Origin: Clostridia bacterium DTU022
GTDB taxonomy: Bacteria > Bacillota > Dethiobacteria > DTU022
Direction of reading: 5' to 3'
Length of the DNA stretch: 56,271 nt
Assembly (NCBI GenBank): GCA_001512835.1
Contig: LFRQ01000095.1
Location: 1 to 56,271 of the forward strand
Positions 7,414 to 15,493 of this stretch are shown here, one piece after another. Made by a program: the position numbers and the translations under genes. The first letter of the stretch is position 1. Every line of letters begins with the position of its first letter. A model generated the notes under the pieces. That model had not been told where the DNA came from. It was given only the letters and a program-made list of their open reading frames with translations, and searched no databases.

Positions 7414-10400
7414 CTAGCTCCCCCTCTCGTGATTATTCAGCAAGGGCTGGGAGACGGCTTCCTCCCGGAGGGAGTCCCGCAGGGCCCTTAAAAAGCCTTC
7501 CAGCCTTTCCAGGAGAGGGCCGTCCTCTCCCACCCTAAGCTTGAGGGTGGCTTTCTTCTCCACCCTGGTGAGAGCTACCTTGTAGCGCAAATCCTTCATC
7601 AGCTTCCAAAGAGGCGCGCTGTTAATGTTTATGCCGGAACGGAACTTAATTATTATTAGAGTTTTCTGCTGCTGGATATTTTCTATGCCCAGCTCCTGGG
7701 ACAAGATCCGCAGCCGGGCCACCGCCAGAAGATTCTCCACCTCTGCGGGCAGCGGGCCGTAGCGATCCCTCAGCTCCGCAAGCAGCTCTTCGGCTTCCTG
7801 TTCCGTCTCCAGGGCGTAAATTCTCTGATAAAAATCGATTTTCTGATCCTGGCTGGCCACGTAGCTGGAGGGTATATAGGCGCTTACCTGCAAATCCAGG
7901 CGCGGCTGAGGCGGCGGCTCCTCTACCTCCTCCCGCCGGCGGCCCTGCAGCTTCGCCACCTCTTCTTCCAGGAGCCGGCAGTACAGATCGAAGCCGACGG
8001 CCACCATAAACCCGTGCTGCTCCGCCCCCAGAAAATTCCCGGCTCCGCGGATCTCCAGGTCCCGCAAAGCCACTTTAAAGCCGGAGCCCAGCTCCGTGAA
8101 TTCCTTGATCGCCTGGAGCCGCTTCTGGGCCGTCTCCGAAACGATCTTCTCCCGCCGGTAGGTCAGGTAGGCATAGGCCAGGCGGTTGGAGCGGCCCACC
8201 CTTCCTCGCAGCTGGTAAAGCTGGGAGAGGCCGAAATGATCGGCATCGTAAATAATGATGGTATTGACGTTGGGTATATCCAGCCCCGCCTCGATAATGG
8301 TAGTGCTGATCAGGATATCGTATTTCCCTTCCAGGAAGTCGTTCATGATCCTCTCCAGGGCCGCTTCGGACATGCGGCCGTGGCCCACGGCCAGCCGGGC
8401 CTGAGGGAACATCTTCTGCAGCTGCCGGGCCATGGCCTCGATCCCCTCGATGCGGTTGAAAACAAAGTAAACCTGCCCCTGGCGATTGAGTTCCCGCTGG
8501 ATGGCCTCCCGGATTAGCTGCTCCGAGTATTCCACCACAAAGGTTTGCACGGGATAGCGGTTCTCCGGAGGGGTTTCGATGACGCTCAGATCTCGCACCC
8601 CCACCAGGGAGAGGTGCAAGGTTCGGGGGATGGGCGTCGCCGTCATGGCCAGGACATCCACCTCCAGGCGCATCCGTTTCAGCTTCTCCTTGTGCCGGAC
8701 GCCGAACCGCTGCTCTTCATCGATGATTAGCAGGCCCAGATCGTGGAAGCGAACATCGTCGGAAAGAAGGCGGTGCGTGCCGATGATCACATCGATCCGC
8801 CCCCGGCCCAGGTCCTCCAGGATCGACTTCTGCTTGGCCCTGGGTACAAAGCGGCTGAGCTGCTCCACCCGCAGGGGGAAATCGGCGAACCTCTCTCTAA
8901 AGGTCCGGAAGTGCTGCTGGGCCAGGATGGTGGTGGGCACCAGCAAGGCCACCTGCTTCCCCTCCAGGGCCACCTTGAAAGCCGCCCTCAGGGCCACCTC
9001 CGTCTTGCCGTAGCCCACATCGCCGCAGATCAGGCGATCCATGGGCTGCTTCTTCTCCAGGTCTCTTTTAACGTCGTTGATGGCCTGCAGCTGGTCCGGG
9101 GTCTCTTCATACGGGAAGCGCACTTCAAACTCCGCCTGCCAGGGATGGTCGGGGCCATAAGCGTAGCCCTCCGCCGCCTGGCGGGCCGCGTAAAGGGAGA
9201 GAAGCTCCCGGGCCAGTTCATGGACCGAGGAGCGGACCTTATTCTTAATCCGGTTCCATTCGCCCCCGCCAAGGCTGTGGAGCCGCGGGGCCTTGCCTTC
9301 TTCGCCAATGTATTTCTGAATCAGGTCGATCTGTTCTACCGGGATGTACAGCTTATCCTGGCCGCTGTACTTGATCAGCAGGTAGTCCCGCTGCACATCG
9401 TTAACCGTCAAGGTGTGAATCCCCATGTATTTCCCGATGCCGTGCTGTTGGTGAACGACGTAGTCGCCCACCGCCAGCTCCCGGTAATCCCGGAGGGCCA
9501 CCCCCTCCCCGGACCGCCGGCTTAGCCTCCTCTTCTTGCGCTGCCGGGGAACCAGGTTCTGCTCGTTGATGACCACCAGGCCCAGGGAAGGGAGGATAAA
9601 CCCCTCCTGCAGCCCCCCCTCGCGCAGCAGCACCTGGCCGCCCACATCGGAGGCGCCGCCGGCCCTGGCCGCCGGCAGGCCAAGTTCGCTGAACTTCTCC
9701 TTCAGCGCCTGGACCTGGTGGCTGCCCGAGGCCAGGACGTTAACCTGGTAGCCCCGGTTCAGCCAGTCCCTGACCTCCTGGGCCAGCATCTCCCACTGGC
9801 CGTGGTAGAAGGGGACCCCCTTGGCCTCTATCTGGATCTGCTCCCAGGTGGGCCGTTGATGGGACATGGAGGGGAAGAGGGAGCAGGCGATCAGGGGGCC
9901 CTTATGGCGGGGATAAATCTCCTCTTCCTTCCAGAGGGGGGCCATCTGCCCCGGCAAAAGTTCTCCCTGCAAAAAGAGGTTCTGGCGGTAGCCCTCCAGG
10001 TCCTGGTGCAGTTCGGAACTGCTCTTTCTGACCCGGTCCCCATCGTCTATAAAGACCAAAAAATTCCGGGGCAGGTAATCAAAGAGGGAAGCCCCTTCCC
10101 CGTAGAAGAAGTAGAAGTAGTGGTAGAGCAAGTCCAGCCCCCCCGGTTCCGCCAGGCGGGCCAGGTGCTCCTCCGTCTTTTCTTTTAGCTTGGCGGCCGT
10201 TTTCCCTTCTCCCTTGGCCGTCAGGCGGGCCACCGCCTGCTCCAGCTCCTGGACCAGCAAACCCTCTCCCCGGGTGAAAACCTCTTGGGTAACAATCAAC
10301 TCGTGGGCGGGCAAGATGGCGGCTTCCGTCAACTTCTCCACGGAGCGCTGGGTCAAGTGGTTAAAGAGCCGGATGGACTCTACTTCATCTTCAAAAAGTT

Positions 10401-10995
10401 CGATGCGCAAGGGGTATTCCCGGCCGGGAGGGAAAACGTCCAGGATCTCCCCTCGGGCGCTGAACTGCCCCCTGCTTTCAATCAGGGGGCTTCTTTTATA
10501 GCCCAGCTCCACCAGGCGGCCAATAAGCTGGTCCCGCCTCACCTTCTGCCCCGGCACCAGGGTGAGCGCCAGTTTATACCACTGCCGGGGAGGAAGCAGC
10601 TTGCTGAGAACGGCCTGCACCGGCGCGATAAAAATCCCGCTCTCCTTTTGCCGCAGCTTTTCCAAAAAATAAAGGCGCTGCTGCTGGTTCTCCTTGCTTT
10701 GGGCCAGCAACTCTTCCGTAATAAATAGCTCCCGTCCCGGCAGCAGGTGAACCTCTTTTCCGGGAAAATAAGAGAGGCAGTCCTCGTATATTTTTTCCGC
10801 CCGGATGCCGTCGGCGGTGATGATCAAGGCCGGCCAACGGAGATGATGGGCCAGGCCGGCCATTAAGTAGACCCGGGATCCGGCATCGAGGCCGGTTACG
10901 GAAATGCGGGCGCCTGCTTCGGCCTGCCGGGCCAGGTCCCTGAAATTATTATCCCTGGTCCACCGGACCAGCAACCCTTCCAGCGACATCAGCAC
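7414..10995 (-). CDS. mfd: Transcription-repair coupling factor Mfd
   Basis: A 1193-residue protein of full family length. The N-terminal UvrB-like region contains GSRVYLMAGLAHHL and, around residue 480, the RNA polymerase interaction region beginning with DYVVHQQHGIGKYMGI. The translocase half has Walker A GDVGYGKTEVAL (about residue 656), the DEEQRFG box (about 758), TATPIPRTL and QLRGRVGRS. The C-terminal TRCF domain ends the protein. Mfd removes stalled RNA polymerase and hands the lesion to UvrA. The order fin-mfd-(PPIase)-spoVT is conserved in Bacilli and Clostridia. The second ATG, two codons in, is an equally plausible start. Confidence 0.98.
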   Translation of the reverse strand: MLMSLEGLLVRWTRDNNFRDLARQAEAGARISVTGLDAGSRVYLMAGLAHHLRWPALIITADGIRAEKIYEDCLSYFPGKEVHLLPGRELFITEELLAQSKENQQQRLYFLEKLRQKESGIFIAPVQAVLSKLLPPRQWYKLALTLVPGQKVRRDQLIGRLVELGYKRSPLIESRGQFSARGEILDVFPPGREYPLRIELFEDEVESIRLFNHLTQRSVEKLTEAAILPAHELIVTQEVFTRGEGLLVQELEQAVARLTAKGEGKTAAKLKEKTEEHLARLAEPGGLDLLYHYFYFFYGEGASLFDYLPRNFLVFIDDGDRVRKSSSELHQDLEGYRQNLFLQGELLPGQMAPLWKEEEIYPRHKGPLIACSLFPSMSHQRPTWEQIQIEAKGVPFYHGQWEMLAQEVRDWLNRGYQVNVLASGSHQVQALKEKFSELGLPAARAGGASDVGGQVLLREGGLQEGFILPSLGLVVINEQNLVPRQRKKRRLSRRSGEGVALRDYRELAVGDYVVHQQHGIGKYMGIHTLTVNDVQRDYLLIKYSGQDKLYIPVEQIDLIQKYIGEEGKAPRLHSLGGGEWNRIKNKVRSSVHELARELLSLYAARQAAEGYAYGPDHPWQAEFEVRFPYEETPDQLQAINDVKRDLEKKQPMDRLICGDVGYGKTEVALRAAFKVALEGKQVALLVPTTILAQQHFRTFRERFADFPLRVEQLSRFVPRAKQKSILEDLGRGRIDVIIGTHRLLSDDVRFHDLGLLIIDEEQRFGVRHKEKLKRMRLEVDVLAMTATPIPRTLHLSLVGVRDLSVIETPPENRYPVQTFVVEYSEQLIREAIQRELNRQGQVYFVFNRIEGIEAMARQLQKMFPQARLAVGHGRMSEAALERIMNDFLEGKYDILISTTIIEAGLDIPNVNTIIIYDADHFGLSQLYQLRGRVGRSNRLAYAYLTYRREKIVSETAQKRLQAIKEFTELGSGFKVALRDLEIRGAGNFLGAEQHGFMVAVGFDLYCRLLEEEVAKLQGRRREEVEEPPPQPRLDLQVSAYIPSSYVASQDQKIDFYQRIYALETEQEAEELLAELRDRYGPLPAEVENLLAVARLRILSQELGIENIQQQKTLIIIKFRSGININSAPLWKLMKDLRYKVALTRVEKKATLKLRVGEDGPLLERLEGFLRALRDSLREEAVSQPLLNNHERGS

Positions 10996-11073
10996 TCCTC
11001 CGGTTTTACAGACGGCCTGTACGGATCGGGCCTGGATATGTGAATATTGGAAAAACAGCCCCGGTGAAGAAAG

Positions 11074-11313
11074 TCAGTGCAGGTCCGTGGCTCTGGTAAA
11101 AGGCCATTCCGGTTCATGAAGGCTCATGGTCTCCACGCAATCATCGCAGAGAGAGTAGTAAAGCCACCCTTCATTGTCGTTGAGCTTTATTATATCCTCC
11201 TGGAATTCCTCCGTCAACGGATCCAGCCCCAGCTGCTGCAGTTCGGCAGCGCTTTTCAGGTTGATGGCCCCGATAATCGCCCCGCAGCGCTCGCAAAGAT
11301 AGGTTAGCTTCAT
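11074..11313 (-). CDS. fin: Anti-sigma-F factor Fin family protein (YabK)
   Basis: A 79-residue protein with two zinc-knuckle-like Cys pairs, Cys7/Cys10 (YLCERCGA) and Cys56/Cys59 (SLCDDCVE). The spacing and the aromatic-acidic stretch between them match B. subtilis Fin (YabK), which lies at the same place between pth and mfd. Fin is made in the forespore under sigma-F and inhibits sigma-F, helping the switch to sigma-G. Identity rests on the Cys pattern, length and synteny; overall sequence is diverged. No clear sigma-F promoter was found in the AT-rich leader. Confidence 0.85.
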   Translation of the reverse strand: MKLTYLCERCGAIIGAINLKSAAELQQLGLDPLTEEFQEDIIKLNDNEGWLYYSLCDDCVETMSLHEPEWPFTRATDLH

Positions 11314-11787
11314 CTTCTGCTCTCACCATATTATTGTTTTATTGTTGTGGCTACATGAATATGCTAGCCCGAAAAAGGCTCCCCTATCCCTGCTTGGGTG
11401 CCGGCCAGATCGCATATAAGGACGCAAACACTATTGTGTAGGAACAGGAAAAGCTCCTCCCGGGATCAGAAAAAGCCCCTGGCTGGTAAAAGCTGGATAA
11501 TCGGACGCAAGGAGCTTTTCCGGATCTTCTTCCCGGCTTTGTCTTAACTTTTAAATAAACCGGGTCCGGCAATAAATTTGACAGCCGGGTTGTTGACCGC
11601 AAACCGGTCCCGGCGGGAGCAAAAACCGGCGCGCAGCCCCTGGAGAGCGCCGGGCCGAAAGTCTCCCGCTGCCGGGGAGGCCCGGCAATGGTTGCACCTG
11701 CCCCTTGCGGGACCGCCGGCCTGGATCCCCGGGCGGGCAAATTTGCCCTGCGTACCGGACCTCCTGCATTAAATCAGTTGCCGTCGG
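11314..11787. other. Non-coding spacer between pheA and fin
   Basis: No convincing gene lies in these 474 bases. Short open frames occur on the minus strand but lack ribosome sites and family resemblance. An 11-bp inverted repeat (ggaaaagctcc at 11447-11457, ggagcttttcc at 11511-11521) brackets about 53 nt. It could be a transcript-end structure or a relic. Confidence 0.5.
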
Positions 11788-12624
11788 CTAGGCCTCGGGC
11801 CGCCCGTGGCGGGGATAGGAACCCAGCAGTTTAAGAAAAACCACCTCCCTTTCCAGCTGGGGCCACAGCTCCTTCAGCGGTGGGTTCAAACGGTGGCCTT
11901 CGCAGTCGATAAAGAAGAGATACTCTCCCAAGTTCCTCCGCGCCGGCCGCGATTCAATCCGGGTCAAGTTGATCTGCCGGCGGGCAAAATAGCCCAAAAT
12001 CCGGTACAGACTCCCCGGCCCGTCGGGTATCGCCAGCACCAGGGAGGTCTTGTCCCGGCCCGTGGGCGGGTGGTCCCGGCGGGCCACCACCACAAACCTG
12101 GTGGCATTGTCATTATGATCCTGGACCCCTTCCGCCAGCAAACGGAGGTTAAACAGTTCCGCCGCCCGGCGGGGAGCAATGGCCGCGGATCCTTTATGCC
12201 GCTGCGCCAGCCCGGCGGCCAGCGCCGTGCTCTCCACGGGACAGCAGGCCGCCTCGGGCAGCTTCTCCTGGAGGAAGCGGCGGCACTGGCCCAGCGCCTG
12301 GGGGTGGGAGTAGACCCGCCTAATGCCGCTTAGATTAACTCCCGGCGGGGCCAGCAGGCAGTGATGGATGGGGTAGACCAGCTCTCTCCTAATTAAAACC
12401 CCCTCCAGCTGTGACAGCAGGTCCAGGGTAACGGCCACGCTCCCCTCCAGGGAGTTTTCCAGGGGGACAATTCCTTCAGCGATGGCTCCGCTCCCCACCC
12501 CCTCGATAACCTCGGAGATGGTGCCGTATTCTTGCAGCCTCCTCTCCCCGGAGCGGTTATAGAGGAGGGCCGCCTCCTCGGAAAACGTTCCCCGGGGACC
12601 CAGGTAGCCCAGGGTAATGGCCAT
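11788..12624 (-). CDS. pheA: Prephenate dehydratase
   Basis: A 278-residue monofunctional prephenate dehydratase. The catalytic domain (1 to about 180) opens with ITLGYLGPRGTFSEEAA and holds the DHNDNATRFVVV motif with the essential Thr-Arg-Phe. The ACT domain (about 195-270) contains GSLYRILGYFARRQINLTRI and ESRP, the Phe-binding site for feedback control. It turns prephenate to phenylpyruvate. The ATG at 12624 was chosen over an in-frame upstream start because GGGGAGG precedes it and it begins 2 bp after the aroF stop. It is the second gene of the T-box-controlled aroF-pheA unit. Confidence 0.96.
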   Translation of the reverse strand: MAITLGYLGPRGTFSEEAALLYNRSGERRLQEYGTISEVIEGVGSGAIAEGIVPLENSLEGSVAVTLDLLSQLEGVLIRRELVYPIHHCLLAPPGVNLSGIRRVYSHPQALGQCRRFLQEKLPEAACCPVESTALAAGLAQRHKGSAAIAPRRAAELFNLRLLAEGVQDHNDNATRFVVVARRDHPPTGRDKTSLVLAIPDGPGSLYRILGYFARRQINLTRIESRPARRNLGEYLFFIDCEGHRLNPPLKELWPQLEREVVFLKLLGSYPRHGRPEA

Positions 12625-12626
12625 GG

Positions 12627-13679
12627 CTATCGCCTCCCCACCAGAGGATGATTTTCGGGACAAGAAGGAAGAACCCGTCCCACGGCGGCAGCTACCCGCC
12701 TTACCCCTTCCATCAACTCCCTGAAGCTGGCGGGGGTTAAGGATTGGGGACCGTCGCAAAGAGCTTCGGCCGGCTTGGGGTGCACCTCGATCAAAAGGCC
12801 GTCCGCCCCCGCCGCTATCGCCGCCATGGAAAGGGGCATGGCCAGCCGCCAGTTGCCGCTGCTGTGGCAGGGATCGGCCACTACGGGAAGGTGGGTAAGC
12901 TGTTTGAGCATGGGGATGGCGCTAATATCCAGGGTATTCCGGGTAGCGCTTTCAAAGGTCCGGATGCCCCGTTCGCAAAGAATGACCTGGTAATTTTTCT
13001 CCAGCAGGATATACTCCGCCGCCATCAGCCACTCTTCCACGGTGGCCGCCAGGCCGCGCTTCAGCAGGACCGGCTTCCCGGATTGCCCCACCTCCCGGAG
13101 CAAAGCAAAGTTTTGCATATTCCGGGCGCCAACCTGGATAATATCGGCGTACTGCGCCACCAGCTCCACTTCATTGGGGTTCAGCACCTCGGTGACGATG
13201 AGCAGCCCCGTCTCTTCCCGGGCCTCGGCCAGGATCTCCAGCCCCTCCTTCTCCAGTCCCCGGAAGCTGTAGGGGGAAGTCCGCGGCTTAAAAGCACCTC
13301 CCCTGAGAATCTGCGCCCCCGCGGCTTTAACCTGCCGGGCCACCGTAAGCAGCTGCTCCCGGCTTTCTACGGCACAGGGGCCGGCCATGATCGCCAGCTG
13401 CGGCCCTCCGATGGAAACCCCGCCGACGGCAATGATGCTGTCGCTCCCCCTGCTCTCCCGGCTGACCAGCTTGTAGGGAGCCATGATGGGAACCACCCTC
13501 TCCACGCCGGGCAAGGTCTCCAGCCCGGTAGGAAAGGAGATCTTCTTCCCCCCCACGGCACCGATAACGATCCTTTCCACCCCTTGAATGGGGTGAGCAT
13601 CAAAACCCAGCTGCTTGAGACGCCGCTCGACATTTTCCACCTCTTTCCGGGTGGCCGCCCGGGTCATCACGATAATCAT
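12627..13679 (-). CDS. aroF: 3-deoxy-7-phosphoheptulonate synthase (type I-beta, with ferredoxin-like regulatory domain)
   Basis: A 350-residue DAHP synthase. Residues 1-70 form the ferredoxin-like regulatory domain (MIIVMTRAATRKEVENVERR), as in the Thermotoga type that is inhibited by Tyr or Phe. The TIM barrel follows, with IMAGPCAVES, GGAFKPRTSPYSF, LLKRGLAAT and the VADPCHSSG metal site. It joins PEP and erythrose 4-phosphate in the first step of aromatic synthesis. The start at 13679 follows GAGGGGAGATGAGCTT. Transcription is controlled by the T-box leader directly upstream, and pheA follows at once. Confidence 0.97.
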   Translation of the reverse strand: MIIVMTRAATRKEVENVERRLKQLGFDAHPIQGVERIVIGAVGGKKISFPTGLETLPGVERVVPIMAPYKLVSRESRGSDSIIAVGGVSIGGPQLAIMAGPCAVESREQLLTVARQVKAAGAQILRGGAFKPRTSPYSFRGLEKEGLEILAEAREETGLLIVTEVLNPNEVELVAQYADIIQVGARNMQNFALLREVGQSGKPVLLKRGLAATVEEWLMAAEYILLEKNYQVILCERGIRTFESATRNTLDISAIPMLKQLTHLPVVADPCHSSGNWRLAMPLSMAAIAAGADGLLIEVHPKPAEALCDGPQSLTPASFRELMEGVRRVAAAVGRVLPSCPENHPLVGRR

Positions 13680-13741
13680 AAGCTCATCTCCCCTCTTCTG
13701 CTTCGGTCCGCGGCAGCGCCTCCGGCCGGCCTTCCTTTCTA

Positions 13742-14038
13742 AGCAGAAAACCCGTCCCCTAAGGGACGGGTTTTTGCCCGCGTTACCACCCAAATTGGTC
13801 TTGCGACCCATTCTCTGCCGGTACGGGCCTCCTCCGCGGGGGGCCGATACCGCCTTCCGGTAACGGGGAAGGGCCGGTAGCGCCTACTTGTCCTTGGACC
13901 GTTCCAAGTTTTCAGCGTACGGCTCCAAAGGGAACTTCCACCGGGTTCATCCTGGCAGGGCTTTCAGCCGCCGACCCCGCCTCTCTGAAAGGATTCCGCC
14001 GCTGTACTTTCCTTCTTCATGGCCTCTTTATTTGGTTG
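13742..14038 (-). ncRNA. T-box riboswitch leader of aroF-pheA
   Basis: The leader is read on the minus strand from about 14038. The 14-nt T-box core with flanking antiterminator bases is AATTTGGGTGGTAACGCGGG (13777-13796). A Stem I with the AGTA and GAA S-turn bases, an AG bulge (cagagagcgggg) and the AGTAGG...CCGTTA block of Stem II/III is recognisable. The leader ends in a hairpin with T-run at 13744-13775. It senses uncharged tRNA and lets transcription continue into aroF. The codon next to the S-turn GAA (13911-13913) reads AAC or, one base on, ACT. TGG lies four bases further. The cognate tRNA is therefore unresolved; an aromatic amino acid is expected from the genes. Confidence 0.9.
13744..13775 (-). 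terminator. Regulated terminator of the T-box leader
   Basis: A 12-bp stem (aaaacccgtccc, 13747-13758, with gggacgggtttt, 13763-13774) has a 4-nt loop. It overlaps in function with the T-box antiterminator and ends about 65 nt before the aroF start codon. Confidence 0.88.
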
Positions 14039-14044
14039 CCAGAT

Positions 14045-14073
14045 ATTGTAGCACAGAGGGAGGCTATATGCAA
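14045..14073 (-). promoter_or_regulatory. Sigma-A promoter of the T-box-aroF-pheA unit
   Basis: TTGCAT (14068-14073) and TACAAT (14045-14050) are exactly 17 bp apart on the minus strand. Transcription would start near 14038, at the beginning of the T-box leader. Confidence 0.85.
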
Positions 14074-14089
14074 TAGCCAAATAAAATAT

Positions 14090-14190
14090 TGTTATCGGCC
14101 TGTGATATTGTCACCCTAAATATTACCTAATGGCTCCTTTTTATTTAAATTGACAATAAAGTTGACAAAGTTGACGTGCCAGGCACCAGA
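14090..14190. mobile_element. Relic of an IS-like end between the aroF promoter and pth
   Basis: The 27-mer at 14090-14116 (beginning tgttatcggcctg, ending gtcaccc) recurs with two mismatches at 39090-39116. Next to it are three TTGAC repeats (14150-14174) and a gtgccaggcac palindrome (14176-14186). No transposase is nearby. The arrangement looks like leftover ends of insertion sequences (IS21-like or REP-like), but family assignment is a guess. Confidence 0.4.
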
Positions 14191-14736
14191 TCAGTTGAAT
14201 TTGTTCATGGCCGACTCCAGGCCTTCCTCCAGGAGGGTGGCCAGGGCCTGGACGGCCCGATTTACGGCCGCCTCCATCAACTCCTCCTCTTCGGGAGCAA
14301 ACCGCCCCAGGACGTAATCCGCTCCTTCCTCCCCGGGGGGAGCTTTGCCGATCCCCATCCGGAGGCGAATGAAATCGGCGGTCCCCAAGGTATCAATTAT
14401 AGACTGAACTCCCCGGTGGCCCGCGGCGCCGCCGCCTTTTTTCAGGCGCAGCACCCCGGGGGGGAGATCCATTTCATCGTGAATCACGATCAGGTTTTCC
14501 GGCTCCGCGGAAAAGCGGCTAAACAGCTCTTCCACGGCCAAGCCGCTGCGGTTCATAAAAGTAAGGGGCTGGACCAGCAGCACCTTCCGCCCCCCGTACT
14601 CCGCCGCCGCGCACATTGACCAGCGCAAATAATCGGGCCGGCCGGAACGCCAGTGGCGGGAAAGGGCTTCCACCACCCGGAAGCCCATGTTGTGTCTGCT
14701 TCCGGAGTAGCGTTCGCCGGGATTGCCCAACCCCAC
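14191..14736 (-). CDS. pth: Peptidyl-tRNA hydrolase
   Basis: Motifs are GLGNPGERY, the catalytic His in RHNMGFR, the VIHDEMDLPPG Asp segment and GGGAAGHRGVQS, all standard for Pth, which frees tRNA from dropped peptidyl-tRNA. The given start is a GTG, but this cuts into the first beta strand (V-T-L-I-V before GLGNPG). In-frame codons run back to the rplY stop without any ATG, GTG or TTG. A CTG at 14790, six bases after GAGGAGAG, would give 199 residues starting LLFRKIRRK. The true start is probably that CTG or another rare start such as ATT at 14778. It lies just downstream of rplY, as in B. subtilis. Confidence 0.95.
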   Translation of the reverse strand: MGLGNPGERYSGSRHNMGFRVVEALSRHWRSGRPDYLRWSMCAAAEYGGRKVLLVQPLTFMNRSGLAVEELFSRFSAEPENLIVIHDEMDLPPGVLRLKKGGGAAGHRGVQSIIDTLGTADFIRLRMGIGKAPPGEEGADYVLGRFAPEEEELMEAAVNRAVQALATLLEEGLESAMNKFN

Positions 14737-14791
14737 AATGAGCGTAACCCGCTCATCTTTTGCCTTGCGCCTAATCTTCCGGAACAGCAGC

Positions 14792-15442
14792 CTAACTCTC
14801 CTCTTCCGTTTCTCCGGGGCCCTCTTCGGCCTCCTCCGGCTCCGCCTTCTCTTCTACGGCTTCCTCTTCAGCGGCGGAAGGAGCCAGCACCTGGACCACG
14901 GGCTCCTCGGGAGCGGTTACCAGCTCCGCCCCCGGAGGCAGGGAGAGGGACCCGGCCTCGATGCTGCCGCCCATCTCCAGGGAAGACAAGTCGACCTCCA
15001 CATGTTCGGGAATCTCCGTGGGCAGGCAGCGGATGGAGAGCTCCCGGAGCAATATTTGCAGCACGCCTCCTTCCTTGACCCCGGGGGAATCGCCGGTAAA
15101 GAGAAGGGGAACTTCCACCTCCACCTTCTCCGTCAAGGAGATGCGTATGAAATCGATATGCATAATGCGATCCTGGGACAAAAGCTGCCGCTGGATCTCT
15201 TTAAACATCACCGTTTCCGTCTGGCTCCCTTTGCCTGCCCCCTGAATCTTCAGATCAACCAGCACGTTGCTCCCTTGCGAGGAGAGAATCTGCTGCACTT
15301 TCCGCTCCTCCACGGCCAGGGAAAGGGTATCCTTGCCCCTCCCGTAAATGACCGCCGGAACCCGCCCCTGTTTCCGCAGTTGCTTCCGTTCGCTTTTGCT
15401 GGTATTCCGGCGCAGCTCCGCTGGTAAGGTTATTCGTTCCAT
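14792..15442 (-). CDS. rplY: Ribosomal protein bL25, long CTC/TL5 form
   Basis: A 216-residue protein. The N-terminal L25 domain (1 to about 95), with RRNTSKSERKQLRKQGRVPA and VIYGRGKDTLSL, binds 5S rRNA. The C-terminal beta domain (95-190) and a very acidic Glu-rich tail make it the CTC (general stress) form known from Bacilli and Thermus TL5. The ATG at 15442 follows GAGGAGGGC. It lies between prs and pth, the conserved order. No stress promoter was recognised in the 50 bp upstream. Confidence 0.95.
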   Translation of the reverse strand: MERITLPAELRRNTSKSERKQLRKQGRVPAVIYGRGKDTLSLAVEERKVQQILSSQGSNVLVDLKIQGAGKGSQTETVMFKEIQRQLLSQDRIMHIDFIRISLTEKVEVEVPLLFTGDSPGVKEGGVLQILLRELSIRCLPTEIPEHVEVDLSSLEMGGSIEAGSLSLPPGAELVTAPEEPVVQVLAPSAAEEEAVEEKAEPEEAEEGPGETEEES

Positions 15443-15493
15443 AATCAGCCCTCCTCGCTCCTAAGTATAATCAAAAGCAGCAGCCTGGTCAAA

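Noticed and set aside
12744-13742. 332-codon open frame opposite aroF
   Set aside because: It is the antisense shadow of a GC-rich gene; composition is Gly/Pro/His/Gln-rich with no domain, and aroF on the other strand is certain.
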